From: Flavobacterium sp. UMI-01
GTDB lineage: Bacteria > Bacteroidota > Bacteroidia > Flavobacteriales > Flavobacteriaceae
Direction: 5' to 3'
NCBI RefSeq assembly: GCF_019656315.1
Contig: NZ_BPLU01000038.1
Coordinates: 558,001 to 622,000, forward strand
Length of the DNA stretch: 64,000 nucleotides
Shown here in pieces: positions 28,501-37,194 of this stretch. The position numbers were made by a program, and so were the translations under genes. Position 1 is the stretch's first letter. Each line of letters starts with the position of its first letter. A model generated the notes under the pieces. It saw nothing but the letters and a program-made list of their open reading frames with translations, searched no databases and was not told the origin of the DNA.

Positions 28501-28612
28501 AAGGCAACCCTTGCTCATCCAAAACTACACCGGTCACTTGTTTATTTTGTGCCCAAGTGTGCATCGAAAAGCCTATTAAATAGACCATTAATAATAGCTT
28601 AAGTTTTCTCAT
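25535..28612 (-). CDS. susC: SusC/RagA-family TonB-dependent oligosaccharide transporter
   Basis: A 1025-residue outer-membrane transporter. Signal peptide 1-22; carboxypeptidase-regulatory-like domain about 24-98 (V-T-G-V-V-L-D-E-Q-G-L-P-L-P-G-A-N-V); plug about 110-240 with S-D-L-T-G-A-V-A-S-M (116-125), A-L-Q-G-R-I-S-G-V (141-149) and the SusC signature D-I-L-K-D-A-S-A-T-A-I-Y-G-A-R-G-A-N-G-V (217-236); then a 22-strand barrel ending in a terminal aromatic-type strand. It imports oligosaccharides using TonB/ExbBD energy. It opens the susCD operon after a 635-bp intergenic region that should contain its regulated promoter. This is the only SusC/SusD pair for a very large enzyme set. Confidence 0.96.
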   Translation of the reverse strand: MRKLKLLLMVYLIGFSMHTWAQNKQVTGVVLDEQGLPLPGANVVIKGTKNGVVTDFDGNFTLNADNAKGTLVISFIGFANKEVALNGSKKYKIVLTSDATGLEEVAVIGYGSVKRSDLTGAVASMSAKNLTEQSKTDIGQALQGRISGVDVRAISNKPGAPMSIDIRGNTVIKNTDKGQNGVSDNLAADLSQPLFVVDGVFFDDINSLNPADIQQMDILKDASATAIYGARGANGVVIISTKSGGEGKTQFSYQATSGIRSVTNAPDMFSGPEYVKFVGDVLRARGWRTLFNPTQGIAPTVADYNNFPIDMSLEIRTTNQEANNVANGIYKDWVNDYQHTGFQTSHNLGMSGGGNGTTYNASIGYLSDEGVVGIEDFERYNFNLAVTKKVSDKFTVGLKSYLAFSERETGSNELFRSTLRLAPTLSERDANGDIILFPDDQDQRFLNPYYESQGSWRNNTRTFNVIANVFLEYKPTKWVNFKTQFAPSIKNQRQGQYFGLLTKSAVNSPAGTRAYYDTYFNTAYTWDNIVDFNFDVAQGHNLKTTLISSVYYNQMEGSKIENRGFDTDAYLFYNTQAGLDKRTNSTFFTKETLSSFAARVNYSLFDKYLLTFTGRYDASSKLAVNHKWAFFPSAALAWKVTDEDFMKNVSFINNLKLRVSYGESGNDKVITPYKSFAFLEQSNYLYGNTVTNGQVIGGLSNQELTWERSKEYNFGIDLAVLKNRVRLNLELYNKTTVGSILDRTLSAITGYGTAVGNFGSVRNKGIELTLNTTNVQTENFKWTTSLNYSRNKNEILKIDGDRDLELFGTHGVLKVGSPVDAIYFFETEGIWQLDEATKAMSYGYFPGQWKYRDLNDDGKLNQEDYRVLGQVSPKWLGGMLNTFTYKNVDFSVQAYTRQGSFGHSEFYNSYAPWQNDQAKFNKVKLDYWTPNNPGAKYPSVSYASTGERYYTSFDFVRIGNIGLGYNFSKKMLDRLNMTNLRLSVDVQNPFTFTDYKGPDPETGLQDSYNMSYMTRIVLFGLKLTY

Positions 28613-29247
28613 TGTAATTTGTTTAGTTAATAATTAATGTTGGTTAATAATGGTTAATGTGGTTATAAACATTTGTTAAAATTAAATTAACAAATCGTTT
28701 TCCTAATGGACATATTATCCAAAAACATGGAAATTCAAATCATTTTTGCTCCCCATTCCTTTCGTTCCACATAGTTGAACAAATTATCCTTATTACTAAC
28801 TATTTTGTCCGTACCCCACTGCTTTTTAGTATTTTAGCAATAGAAATCCCTACAACAAAACACTACTAGACTGATTTTTAGAATAACAAAATCATCCCTA
28901 TCAGACTTCTTTTGAGTTGCATAGGAATTTATCATTCGAAAAGGCTACTGAGAGCATTCCCAAAAAAGCAAGGGGGTAAAAACAAAAAAGTTTTATGAAA
29001 CGAATTCCATAAAACTTTTTATCCTGTGTATTAAGAATAGTTACTTAATTTCTATGTTGAAAAATATCCTATAACATTCTAACCTTACCAATCATTTTTT
29101 CTATCTTATTAAAATTACTGTTACTTTACTTTTAACTTAAAAGAAAGTAAACAAACGGTGGTCTCTCTAAAAATGGACTCTACTAACACAATGATTATAT
29201 GGATTTGTTAGTTGTATTACTTAGAACCGATGTCCTATTTTTTGTAT
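28613..29247. other. Intergenic region upstream of susC
   Basis: No gene. It contains a terminator hairpin (28985-29020) for the upstream unit. Close to the susC start is a set of GGTTAAT repeats (forward GGTTAATAATGGTTAATG at about 28642-28659). As the region before the only SusCD pair it is the best place to look for sites bound by the HTCS at 11470-15534. No clear -33/-7 pair was recognised. Confidence 0.5.
28985..29020 (-). terminator. Hairpin terminator between GH78-like gene and susC
   Basis: Perfect 13-bp stem, AAAAAGTTTTATG (28985-28997) with CATAAAACTTTTT (29008-29020). A and T tracts on both sides make it plausible in both directions. It lies about 228 nt past the stop at 29248. 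Confidence 0.7.
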
Positions 29248-31080
29248 TTAATGAGCACTGGTAATTTCAAGAGTGTTTATCCCTGATTTCAAAACCACTA
29301 CTCCCGATTGGGTTGAATTTTTTTTCCCATTTAAAAGTACTACGTCATCCGGTTCTACCTTAAATTCTGCTGCCATTGCAGGAGGTAATTCGATGCTGTA
29401 TTTTTTTAGTTTATCATTCACCTGAACATAAGTCGCTTTTATACCTCCCTTAATAGTAGGTACTTCAATAGTACTTTTGGTTAGCGGTTCTAATTGTGGA
29501 TGAATCGATGCCACAGCAAACCCTGGTGTTTTAGGTTGTATTCCCCACATATACCTCGTAACAATATTAAGTGGAGCGGTTCCCCATGCATGATTCCAAT
29601 CTGAATTGGGTTTGTATTTCATATCCCACGCTTCCATAGTCATCGTAGCGCCAACCTTTATCATGTTCCACCAATTGCGGTCACCATTTGTTTCGGTTAT
29701 CAAGTCAAAAGCATACTTGGCTTCATTATTTTTATACAAACCTTCTAATAAATACTGAGCGCCATACACACTGCAGGCCATTCCTCTTGATTTTACAAAT
29801 TCGGTTACAGTTTTAATGTGCTCTTTGGGAACCAAATCAAAAGCTAATGGCAACATATTGCCGTGTAGAGAGGCATGAGTGGAATTTTCTCCATCTACAT
29901 AATACCCCTTTTCAGCATCAAACAATTTGGAATTAAGGGTGGTTTTGACTTTAGCGGCTTTGTTTTTAAACAGGTTAGCCTCTTTTTTGTTGCCAATTGC
30001 TGTCGCAATTTCAGCCATTAACTTCAGATTGTAATAGTAAAAAGAATTTACCACTGTGTTGACTGCAACAATTTCATATCCATCACGCTCTCCCTCTGGT
30101 CTTGCTATTTTCCAGCCTGTATCTTTTTGTGCGCCTGGCCAGTCTATGATGTCTTTTATTTTGGTCGTTGTTTTTTTAAAACCCAATTTTAAAATTAAAT
30201 CTTCAGTTAGTGCAGGCGATTGCGAACTGATTAAACCATCAGGACGCTCTAAATTCATTAATGTTTTTACCTTCAAATTTTCGTAATATTTTTTTAAAGG
30301 AGCTACATCACCTGTGTAGAGGTAATCCATATAAAACAATAAAACCGTATGCAACAACCATTCAGTAGGCCAAGTAGGATTGTTTATGAAATAAGCATTG
30401 GTTCTTCTTGCCATTGTATAATCATTATCGACACAATAATGACTCAACTGATTGATATAAGCATCCGCTTCATAAGGAATACGTTCCCGGTCCCCATCAA
30501 TATAATAGCCTGAAAAACTGGTTGCTTTGATAGTGTGTTTGCACATATCCCAGATAGCATCCAGCACTGTAACTGACGAAGAAAAAGAACTGGCTTGGTC
30601 ATTAAAAGAATAATGAATGGCTTTTTGAACAATTTGAAGATCTTGAATAGGGATTTTTAAATTTTCGATTTCTAAATACCGAAACGGCATAATCACCCCT
30701 ATTTCTTTTGGAAGCGCTATCGCTGCTGGCCCGGTATTTCTCTTATCCGCAGGAAACTGTAGCGCAATGGGAGTATTAGCAAACAAATGAGGCAATACCA
30801 CTTTTTGATAACGTATGGTACCATTTGGTTTTCTATCAATTTGATTGGAATTTTCTAATTTTTCGCCTAAATGGCATATAATAGAATCATGCTGTTCTTT
30901 TGTAGCAATCATTTCAACAGTCCCGAAAAACGCTTTCCCAAAATCAATCAAATAATGGTCTTTATTTATTTGAATGACTTTTTGCGGTGGAAATAAGGAC
31001 GTTTTTAATTCAAAATTAGTAACTCCGTTTTGTGCCAAGGATACCGTCACCCAAAGCAATAAAAAAAGGCATTTTTTCAT
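29248..31080 (-). CDS. GH78-like alpha-L-rhamnosidase
   Basis: A 610-residue exported protein (signal peptide 1-17). It shows the (alpha/alpha)6 six-hairpin glycosidase pattern of GH78: D-G-D-R-E-R-I-P-Y-E-A-D-A-Y around 195-208, matching the general-acid region, W-P-T-E-W-L-L-H-T, E-A-W-D-M-K-Y and W-N-H-A-W-G-T-A-P-L-N-I, with a C-terminal beta-sandwich (I-K-G-G-I-K-A-T-Y). Family members remove alpha-L-rhamnose, some acting on ulvan- or pectin-like oligosaccharides. It lies downstream of two Gfo/Idh oxidoreductases and DUF1080 in the same direction (109-bp gap), so it may be the last gene of that unit. Some related six-hairpin proteins have other specificities, so rhamnose is likely but not proven. 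Confidence 0.82.
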   Translation of the reverse strand: MKKCLFLLLWVTVSLAQNGVTNFELKTSLFPPQKVIQINKDHYLIDFGKAFFGTVEMIATKEQHDSIICHLGEKLENSNQIDRKPNGTIRYQKVVLPHLFANTPIALQFPADKRNTGPAAIALPKEIGVIMPFRYLEIENLKIPIQDLQIVQKAIHYSFNDQASSFSSSVTVLDAIWDMCKHTIKATSFSGYYIDGDRERIPYEADAYINQLSHYCVDNDYTMARRTNAYFINNPTWPTEWLLHTVLLFYMDYLYTGDVAPLKKYYENLKVKTLMNLERPDGLISSQSPALTEDLILKLGFKKTTTKIKDIIDWPGAQKDTGWKIARPEGERDGYEIVAVNTVVNSFYYYNLKLMAEIATAIGNKKEANLFKNKAAKVKTTLNSKLFDAEKGYYVDGENSTHASLHGNMLPLAFDLVPKEHIKTVTEFVKSRGMACSVYGAQYLLEGLYKNNEAKYAFDLITETNGDRNWWNMIKVGATMTMEAWDMKYKPNSDWNHAWGTAPLNIVTRYMWGIQPKTPGFAVASIHPQLEPLTKSTIEVPTIKGGIKATYVQVNDKLKKYSIELPPAMAAEFKVEPDDVVLLNGKKNSTQSGVVVLKSGINTLEITSAH

Positions 31081-31189
31081 CTTATTTGCTGTTTTACTAC
31101 AAATGAAAAAGCCTCAAAAATAAATCCTCTTCCTTCTTGTTTTGAAATAGTGATGATTTACTTTTCAGACTTTTGTAATCTATCTCTTT

Positions 31190-32374
31190 CTAATAAAAAT
31201 TTGGACTCTTTACAATCGTATTTTGATACATAGCATCTAATGCCATTTGAATACAAATCGCGGTATTGGCCCCTGTAATTACATCCGATATAGGTTTTTT
31301 ATTCAAAACGATACTTTCCCTAAAATCAACCAAAGCTTGTTCACTGGGCTCTTTGTGTTCCATTTGGATTGGAATACCCAAACCTTTTTCCCAAGTAACA
31401 CTAGCACCCGAAACTCCATCTACGATTCCAAATTGCTTTTTATCATTCCCCTCTGGGTAAAACCAAGCATGTGTATAATCCAAAATAATAGTTCCTTTGT
31501 CCCCCATTACTTTGATTTGGTATCCGTCTTTGGCATTAGTAGTCAAGCAGGTAAATTTAGCCTTAACTCCACTTGGATAATTATAAATCAAATGGATGTT
31601 ATCATAGGTTTCGCGTCCGTCTTTCCAGTAATCTACACCACCGGTACCCATGACTTGATTGGGTGTTTCTCCTAAAACCCAATTGGCAAAATCAATTTGG
31701 TGCGAACACAATTCAGCCACTAATCCGCCTGAAAATTCGCGGTACATGCGCCAATTAATTTGCTTTTCTAATTCGGGACTAGGCACTGGACGACGCCAAT
31801 TTCCGTGACGGTTCCATTGGCATTCAAATGCGGTAACAGTACCTATTTTTCCACTCTTTATCAATTCTACCACATGCGTATAAAGGCGCGAACTATGGTA
31901 TTGATGTCCCGTTTGAAAAATAGTTTTTGATTGGTTTACTTTAGTCACCAGTTGTTGAATTCCATCAAACCCTTTGGCCATTGTTTTTTCACAATACACA
32001 TGTTTGCCCGCATCTAGTGCATCAATAGCTATTTGCGAATGCATACTAAAAGGAGTAGCAACCAATATGGCATCAATATCTTTATTATCCAACAATTTAC
32101 GATAATCCGTATAAGCTTTGGCCTTGCTCTTAGCAGCTTTCAAACCATTTTCAAGTCTAAAAGGCAATACATCACAGCAGGCACCTACATTAAACTTTGG
32201 GATTTTGTTGATATTGGAAATCATTCCAGTTCCTCTATCACCAGTACCAATAATTCCTATATTGACCGTATCGTTGGCCATATTAAAATTGATACCATTG
32301 CCAAAAGCCACTGCAGAAGTAGTTAACGCTGCAGTGGCCATGGAACTCTTTATAATAAACTCTCTTCTTTTCAT
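31190..32374 (-). CDS. Gfo/Idh/MocA-family oxidoreductase with Tat-type signal
   Basis: A 394-residue NAD(P)-dependent oxidoreductase. The N-terminus M-K-R-R-E-F-I-I-K-S-S is a twin-arginine export signal. A Rossmann fold follows with G-I-I-G-T-G-D-R-G-T-G-M (nucleotide loop), L-V-A-T-P-F-S-M-H-S and E-K-T-M-A-K-G, in which Thr replaces the Pro of the usual E-K-P motif. The substrate domain has E-L-C-S-H-Q-I-D-F-A-N-W near the catalytic His/Asp. Family members oxidise or reduce sugars, often at C3, and periplasmic ones such as GH109-like or glycosyl-3-oxidoreductases use tightly bound NAD. It is 38 bp from a second Gfo/Idh gene and close to DUF1080, a combination that suggests 3-keto-sugar chemistry (see findings). 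Confidence 0.9.
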   Translation of the reverse strand: MKRREFIIKSSMATAALTTSAVAFGNGINFNMANDTVNIGIIGTGDRGTGMISNINKIPKFNVGACCDVLPFRLENGLKAAKSKAKAYTDYRKLLDNKDIDAILVATPFSMHSQIAIDALDAGKHVYCEKTMAKGFDGIQQLVTKVNQSKTIFQTGHQYHSSRLYTHVVELIKSGKIGTVTAFECQWNRHGNWRRPVPSPELEKQINWRMYREFSGGLVAELCSHQIDFANWVLGETPNQVMGTGGVDYWKDGRETYDNIHLIYNYPSGVKAKFTCLTTNAKDGYQIKVMGDKGTIILDYTHAWFYPEGNDKKQFGIVDGVSGASVTWEKGLGIPIQMEHKEPSEQALVDFRESIVLNKKPISDVITGANTAICIQMALDAMYQNTIVKSPNFY

Positions 32375-32412
32375 GAAATTAATTTAGGCTTTGAAAGGGC
32401 AATTTACGGAAA

Positions 32413-33762
32413 TTATACGGGTTTAATCTCCCATCCAGGCTCATACGTTCTTGACCATAATTTCATTGCTTCTCTATTAAAAATACGCCCTGTAGTTTCA
32501 TCCACTTCAAAAGAGGCATCAATACGAGAGGCAATATTGGCATAATGGGTAAGCATTTGACTTATAGCACCTTCATCGATAGGTGATGCGAGTACCGCTT
32601 TTCCACGAATAGCGTCAAAGAAATTGATTGTATGGGCCGCCGAAAGTTGACCTCCACCACCAAGAGCATTCCCATCTTCAATTCCTGGAACCAAATTTTC
32701 TTTGATAACTTCGCCTTTAAGATTAAATAATTTATACCCATCTCTACCAATCATTGTAGCCCCTTTGGAACCATAAATAAGGGTTCCTCTGCCCATACCG
32801 TACTTGTCATAACCATTTCTACTTTGTCCGTCCCACTGAATGATTCTATTGCCAGCAAAACGAAAAGTTGCTTCCATGGTGTCATACATTTCCCAACCAT
32901 CCTCTTTAAATTGGAATTTTCCAGCATTAACGCTAACATGTTCGGGATATTTAACATCTAGCGCCCAACGTGCAATGTCTAATTCGTGAGTGGCATTATT
33001 CCCCATTTCGGCAGTACCATAATCCCAACCGTACCAATGCCAGTTGTAATCCCAAGTATTATCCGTGTACGCTCTTCTTGGTGCTGGCCCTTGAAACAAA
33101 TCCCAATCCAAGCCTTCTGGTGGAGCTGTCTTTTTTTGAAGTGGTACTTCACCACGTTTGCTTGTATAAAATGCAATAGCTTTATATACATCGCCAATCA
33201 CACCTTCGTGAATGGCTTTTATTATTTCTTGTGATTGCAGGGAGGAACGTTGTTGGTTCCCCATTTGCACCACTTTGTTGTATTTTTTTTGATAAGCAAC
33301 CAGTAATTCTCCTTCTTGTGGATTATGGCTGCATGGTTTTTCAAGAAACACATGTTTACCCGCTTGCATGGCCATACAAGCACCTGGAGCGTGCCAGTGA
33401 TCGGGAGTTGCCATAAAAACAGCATCTACATTTTTATCATTCAATACCTTGCGGATATCGTTCTCTAACTTTGGTTTAGTACTTAATTTATTGGCATATT
33501 TAGCAGCAGCTTTATCACGCTGACTTTTCATGACATCGCATAAATAATGCAACTCTACATTGTTCTTTTTATCTAAAATAGCGGGCATATACGCACCATA
33601 ACGTCGGCCTAAACCTTGAATGGCGATATGCAATCGGTCATTGGCTCCAATAATTTTTGAATAACTTTGGGCTGACATTGCGTTAGCAGCTGAATTAGCT
33701 CCCAAAGTAACTCCAACTGCGCCTATAGCGGCTTTCTTTATAAAATCTCTTCTGTTACTCAT
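32413..33762 (-). CDS. Gfo/Idh/MocA-family oxidoreductase with Tat signal, second copy
   Basis: A 449-residue oxidoreductase with a clear twin-arginine signal (S-N-R-R-D-F-I-K-K, then a small-residue hydrophobic core to about residue 28). Nucleotide-binding H-I-A-I-Q-G-L-G-R-R-Y-G, A-T-P-D-H-W-H-A and the family motif E-K-P-C-S-H-N are present, and A-T-H-E-L-D-I-A-R-W-A-L marks the catalytic segment. It is not a close copy of the neighbour at 32374-31190, so the two may act on different positions or in opposite directions (oxidation and re-reduction). It is 5 bp downstream of the tandem DUF1080 gene, strongly suggesting joint function in the periplasm. Confidence 0.92.
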   Translation of the reverse strand: MSNRRDFIKKAAIGAVGVTLGANSAANAMSAQSYSKIIGANDRLHIAIQGLGRRYGAYMPAILDKKNNVELHYLCDVMKSQRDKAAAKYANKLSTKPKLENDIRKVLNDKNVDAVFMATPDHWHAPGACMAMQAGKHVFLEKPCSHNPQEGELLVAYQKKYNKVVQMGNQQRSSLQSQEIIKAIHEGVIGDVYKAIAFYTSKRGEVPLQKKTAPPEGLDWDLFQGPAPRRAYTDNTWDYNWHWYGWDYGTAEMGNNATHELDIARWALDVKYPEHVSVNAGKFQFKEDGWEMYDTMEATFRFAGNRIIQWDGQSRNGYDKYGMGRGTLIYGSKGATMIGRDGYKLFNLKGEVIKENLVPGIEDGNALGGGGQLSAAHTINFFDAIRGKAVLASPIDEGAISQMLTHYANIASRIDASFEVDETTGRIFNREAMKLWSRTYEPGWEIKPV

Positions 33763-33767
33763 AACTA

Positions 33768-35162
33768 TTATTTCGCGTTAGTTGTGTTGTTAATCGGACG
33801 AATTTTTACATTTTTAAAAGATACCAAATCTCCATGGTCTTGCAATAAAATTTCGCCTTTGTCTAATTCTCCAAAATTAGGCCACTTAGCATATTTGCTC
33901 TCTGAAACTAATTTTCTGTACTCAGGACTTTTTCTTTCATATTCTAACACTTTCACACCGTTCAACCAATGCTCCACATGGTTGTTTTTAGAAATAATAT
34001 AAGCGGTATTCCATTCGCCAATAGGATTGATAGGTTTGTTTGCATCGGCTTTAATTAAATCATAAAGAGAGGCTACAGTTCGGCTTCCTTCATGGTTTCC
34101 TAATTTAGCATCAGGATGCAGAGCATCATCTAAAATTTGATACTCCAAACCTATTGAAGAGCCTTCTCCTTTATTTAGATTCGTATCTACATAATATTTT
34201 ATACCGCTATTGCCACCTGGGGTCAATTTAAAATCAACTGACAATTCGAAATCGCCATATTGGTTTGTCGTAACAATATCGCCTCCTGCATTAGCTTCAG
34301 CACCACCAGAAGACAAAACGCTTAACACTCCGTTTTCAATTTTCCATCCTTTTTTAGGGAAGTCATCTAATTTAGCACCACGCCATCCTTTAGTCGTTTT
34401 ACCATCCCATAACAATTGCCAGCCATTTTTAGCTTCATCAATGGTGAGTTGGTTCTTAGTATTCACAGGTTTAACAGTTGTTTTTTGAGCGTATTTAGCA
34501 ACATTATCGGTAATTATCTTGATGTTTTTCCAGATAATTTCGGTTCCTGCTTTGTTGTTTTCTTTGATACTATGTACTTGTAAACAAATAAATCCTGTAG
34601 CGGTTTTATCATCAATCAAGTGAGATGCAGGCACACCATTTACCCATGTTTTAATAGTATCGCCAATGGCTTCGATACGGTAGTGGTTCCAAGCATTTTG
34701 TTTGAACGCTTTTTGGGCGGCTGGATTATTATCCAAAATACTCAACCAACCTCTTCTTGCTTCGTCATAAATACCACCACTCCAAGCACGCTCAGAAGGA
34801 TCAATTTCTACTTGATATCCATGTACTCTACCATCTTTATAGTGAGGAAAACTATTGCTGCGAATTTGGATTCCTGAATTCATCGATGGATCCACTTTAA
34901 AATCCAATTCTAGAATAAAATCACCATATTTTTTATCGGTTGTCAAAAATGAATTTGAGGTATTGTGCACCGTACTCCCTACAATAGCTCCTTCTCTTAC
35001 TGTATATTTTGCTTCCCCTCCTTTTTGATGCCATCCTTTTAACGTTTTGCCATCAAATAAGTTCACCCATGGTGTTTTGCTTTTTTGAGCTGTAGCACAA
35101 TTGACCATGCCAATTGCTATTAAAAGTGTCACTCCTTTTAACATTGTGGTCTTTTTAATCAT
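33768..35162 (-). CDS. Tandem DUF1080 (3-keto-glycoside hydrolase-like) protein
   Basis: A 464-residue exported protein with two DUF1080 (PF06439) domains: about 32-222 (W-V-N-L-F-D-G-K-T-L-K-G-W, then N-S-G-I-Q-I-R-S) and about 245-456 (W-Q-L-L-W-D-G-K-T-T-K-G-W, then N-S-G-I-K-Y-Y-V). The N-terminus ends M-V-N-C-A, a possible lipobox, so it is probably a lipoprotein. DUF1080 is a laminin-G/concanavalin-like jelly roll; members are annotated as 3-keto-disaccharide hydrolases or lyases acting on sugars first oxidised at C3. The two copies differ enough that they may have separate roles, for example catalysis and binding. The 5-bp spacing to the Gfo/Idh gene supports an oxidise-then-cleave partnership, which is inference. 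Confidence 0.88.
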   Translation of the reverse strand: MIKKTTMLKGVTLLIAIGMVNCATAQKSKTPWVNLFDGKTLKGWHQKGGEAKYTVREGAIVGSTVHNTSNSFLTTDKKYGDFILELDFKVDPSMNSGIQIRSNSFPHYKDGRVHGYQVEIDPSERAWSGGIYDEARRGWLSILDNNPAAQKAFKQNAWNHYRIEAIGDTIKTWVNGVPASHLIDDKTATGFICLQVHSIKENNKAGTEIIWKNIKIITDNVAKYAQKTTVKPVNTKNQLTIDEAKNGWQLLWDGKTTKGWRGAKLDDFPKKGWKIENGVLSVLSSGGAEANAGGDIVTTNQYGDFELSVDFKLTPGGNSGIKYYVDTNLNKGEGSSIGLEYQILDDALHPDAKLGNHEGSRTVASLYDLIKADANKPINPIGEWNTAYIISKNNHVEHWLNGVKVLEYERKSPEYRKLVSESKYAKWPNFGELDKGEILLQDHGDLVSFKNVKIRPINNTTNAK

Positions 35163-35687
35163 AAAGTTTAATGTTTTAGTTATAATTTATAAAATTAGTA
35201 TTTCTACTAGGGTTAGCTATGGATTAATTATTCAAAATCATGGAGAGAAAGCACATATTGGGAGCATAAAAGGTCACTAAACCTTTCCCTGTACTATTTG
35301 ACACACCTTTTCATCCTAATGATTCAATTTTTGATTGTCCAAGATAGAACTTTTTTCATTGATTTATTCGAAGTTAACTAGTCCATTTTAAACTAGATAT
35401 CATATTAAATATCGCAAGAACAAACATAAAACGAATTTTCTCCGATTTTTAAATTGAATCCAAAACCTAAAATCGAGAATACTTTGAATGATTAAAAAAG
35501 AACCTACTATGAATAACAATCGAGTAAACGTATTCTAAAAAAATGCCTGAGAAATAACTAAACCAAGTCCCTCGTTGTCAAAACTAAAAAAATCACAAGT
35601 GAAACGATTTTTTTGGTCTATCAGCAAGTGTATCATTTGATGTTGCTCCTTTATTTCTCAGGCATCCTGAAATGCAAAATAATTATT
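35163..35687. other. Intergenic region between sulfatase cluster and DUF1080 unit
   Basis: No credible ORF. The side nearer the sulfatases holds a 15-bp inverted repeat with a 93-nt loop (35543-35665). The side nearer the DUF1080 gene (35163-35540) is plain AT-rich sequence and should contain the promoter of the DUF1080-Gfo-Gfo-GH78 unit. Confidence 0.5.
35543..35665 (-). terminator. Long-loop inverted repeat with T-tract, terminator-like
   Basis: ATGCCTGAGAAATAA (35543-35557) is the exact reverse complement of TTATTTCTCAGGCAT (35651-35665). On the minus strand the second arm is followed by TTTTTTAG. The 93-nt loop contains AT-rich segments that could pair further. It starts 23 nt past the sulfatase stop (35688). 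It fits an intrinsic terminator with an unusually large loop, or the 3' end of a structured RNA. Confidence 0.6.
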
Positions 35688-37166
35688 TTATTTGCTAGGT
35701 TGATTCCATAATCTATAAGGATCATCATGTAATTTCATTTGCTCTAAAAGCAAAGCCTCCATTTCGGCTAATTTGGCAGCGTATTTTGGATTTTCGGCTA
35801 AATCGGTTTCCATTTCCCCTTTTTTCTTGTGCTGAGGCAAAAATTCATTGGGATTTTTAGCCAGATTAAATAGTTGTGTTTCTCTCACTTTACCATCCAT
35901 TACATCGTATTTAATCAACTTCCAGTCGCCTTTTTTTACAGCACGCATACCTGGTTTAGTACCACCAGCATAAACACCGTATAAAACATCGCGAACTACT
36001 TCTTGTTTTCCTTTAAGTACTGGAACCAAACTTTTTCCTTCGACCGTTTTAGGAATTTCTATTCCAGCCAAATCACATACCGTAGGCAATACATCCAATA
36101 AGTACGCATTTCCTTTTACACGTTTCCCCGCTGGAATCCCAGGTCCTTTAACAATAAAAGGCACTCTCCAAGTGTGCTCATATAAATTTTGTTTCCCTTG
36201 AAATCCATGTCTTCCAATTGCAATTCCATGGTCAGCAGTATAAATGATATAGGTATTCTCTAGCTCTCCCATTGCTTCCAACTTCTTAAGAACCTTACCC
36301 AGCTGAATGTCAATATTTTCCGAACAAGCATATTCCCTCCCCAGTTCATTTCGGATGGTACGTTCGTCGCGATTTTCCCATACTCCACTCACATTTACCT
36401 CATCCCTAAGGTCTGGATGTCCATGGAAAAAAGGTTGCGCCGCAAGGTAGTTATCTTGAAGAAGTGGCTGTTTTGCATTTGCTACTGGAAGACTATTTTT
36501 ATCAATGTGATTGGTTGCTCCATATTTTGCTAATAACTCAGGTGTGCCATCACGAGTATCGTGCGGATGTGAGAAACCAAAATAAATAAAAAACGGATCT
36601 TTTTCTTTGGTTTGTTCTCTTTCGCCCAAGTAGTCTAATACTTGTTTCGCATGCCAAGCACTACCACTTTCTTCTGTCCCACCACGTTTTGTGGCATCTT
36701 TCACTACAGTAAATTGTTCATTTGCAGCACCATAAGAATTTCCTTTTTTACATGTTCTCATGGTTTTGTAACCAGCTCTATTAAAAACAGCACCAATGGT
36801 TTGTGTTTCAAGATTTTCTACCACATTTTGTGCATCGTTTTTATGACCTGCACTTGCAGGCAAATGCCATAAAGTACGTCCAGACATAATCATGTGTCTT
36901 GATGGTGTACAAACTGCTCCAGTTGCAGCCCCCATGTGATGTGCCGCATCAAAAACAACTCCTTCTTTTGCTAATTTTGTAATAGAAGGTGTTTCTAAAA
37001 TGGACTTGGCATCATACACCTGCAAATCAAAAGGAGACTGGTCATCAACCAATACGAATAAAAAATTAGGACGCTTTTTTGATTGTGTTTTTGTTGTTTG
37101 GGACATTCCTTTGGCATACAAAAAAAGAATGCAGATTAATAGGACTTGTTTTAAAATAGTTTTCAT
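35688..37166 (-). CDS. S1-family sulfatase (formylglycine type)
   Basis: A 492-residue exported sulfatase (signal peptide 1-22). The activation motif C-T-P-S-R is at Cys86-Arg90, where Cys is converted to formylglycine. Metal ligands are L-V-D-D-Q (40-44) near the start and T-A-D-H-G-I-A-I-G-R-H-G later. S-H-P-H-D and E-H-T-W-R-V-P-F are also typical. Hydrolyses a sulfate ester on a carbohydrate in the periplasm; the position attacked cannot be read directly. The S1 subfamily is uncertain. It is last of three sulfatase genes with gaps of 28 and 6 bp, so it is cotranscribed with them. Its maturase is not in this window. Confidence 0.92.
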   Translation of the reverse strand: MKTILKQVLLICILFLYAKGMSQTTKTQSKKRPNFLFVLVDDQSPFDLQVYDAKSILETPSITKLAKEGVVFDAAHHMGAATGAVCTPSRHMIMSGRTLWHLPASAGHKNDAQNVVENLETQTIGAVFNRAGYKTMRTCKKGNSYGAANEQFTVVKDATKRGGTEESGSAWHAKQVLDYLGEREQTKEKDPFFIYFGFSHPHDTRDGTPELLAKYGATNHIDKNSLPVANAKQPLLQDNYLAAQPFFHGHPDLRDEVNVSGVWENRDERTIRNELGREYACSENIDIQLGKVLKKLEAMGELENTYIIYTADHGIAIGRHGFQGKQNLYEHTWRVPFIVKGPGIPAGKRVKGNAYLLDVLPTVCDLAGIEIPKTVEGKSLVPVLKGKQEVVRDVLYGVYAGGTKPGMRAVKKGDWKLIKYDVMDGKVRETQLFNLAKNPNEFLPQHKKKGEMETDLAENPKYAAKLAEMEALLLEQMKLHDDPYRLWNQPSK

Positions 37167-37194
37167 GGTGTGTTAATAGGGTTATTTACTTTTA

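Noticed and set aside
28083..28583. 166-codon plus-strand frame
   Set aside because: Antisense to the SusC N-terminal and plug domains.
28613..29247. A defined -33/-7 promoter for susC
   Set aside because: No good TTG plus TAnnTTTG pair with proper spacing was found on the minus strand.
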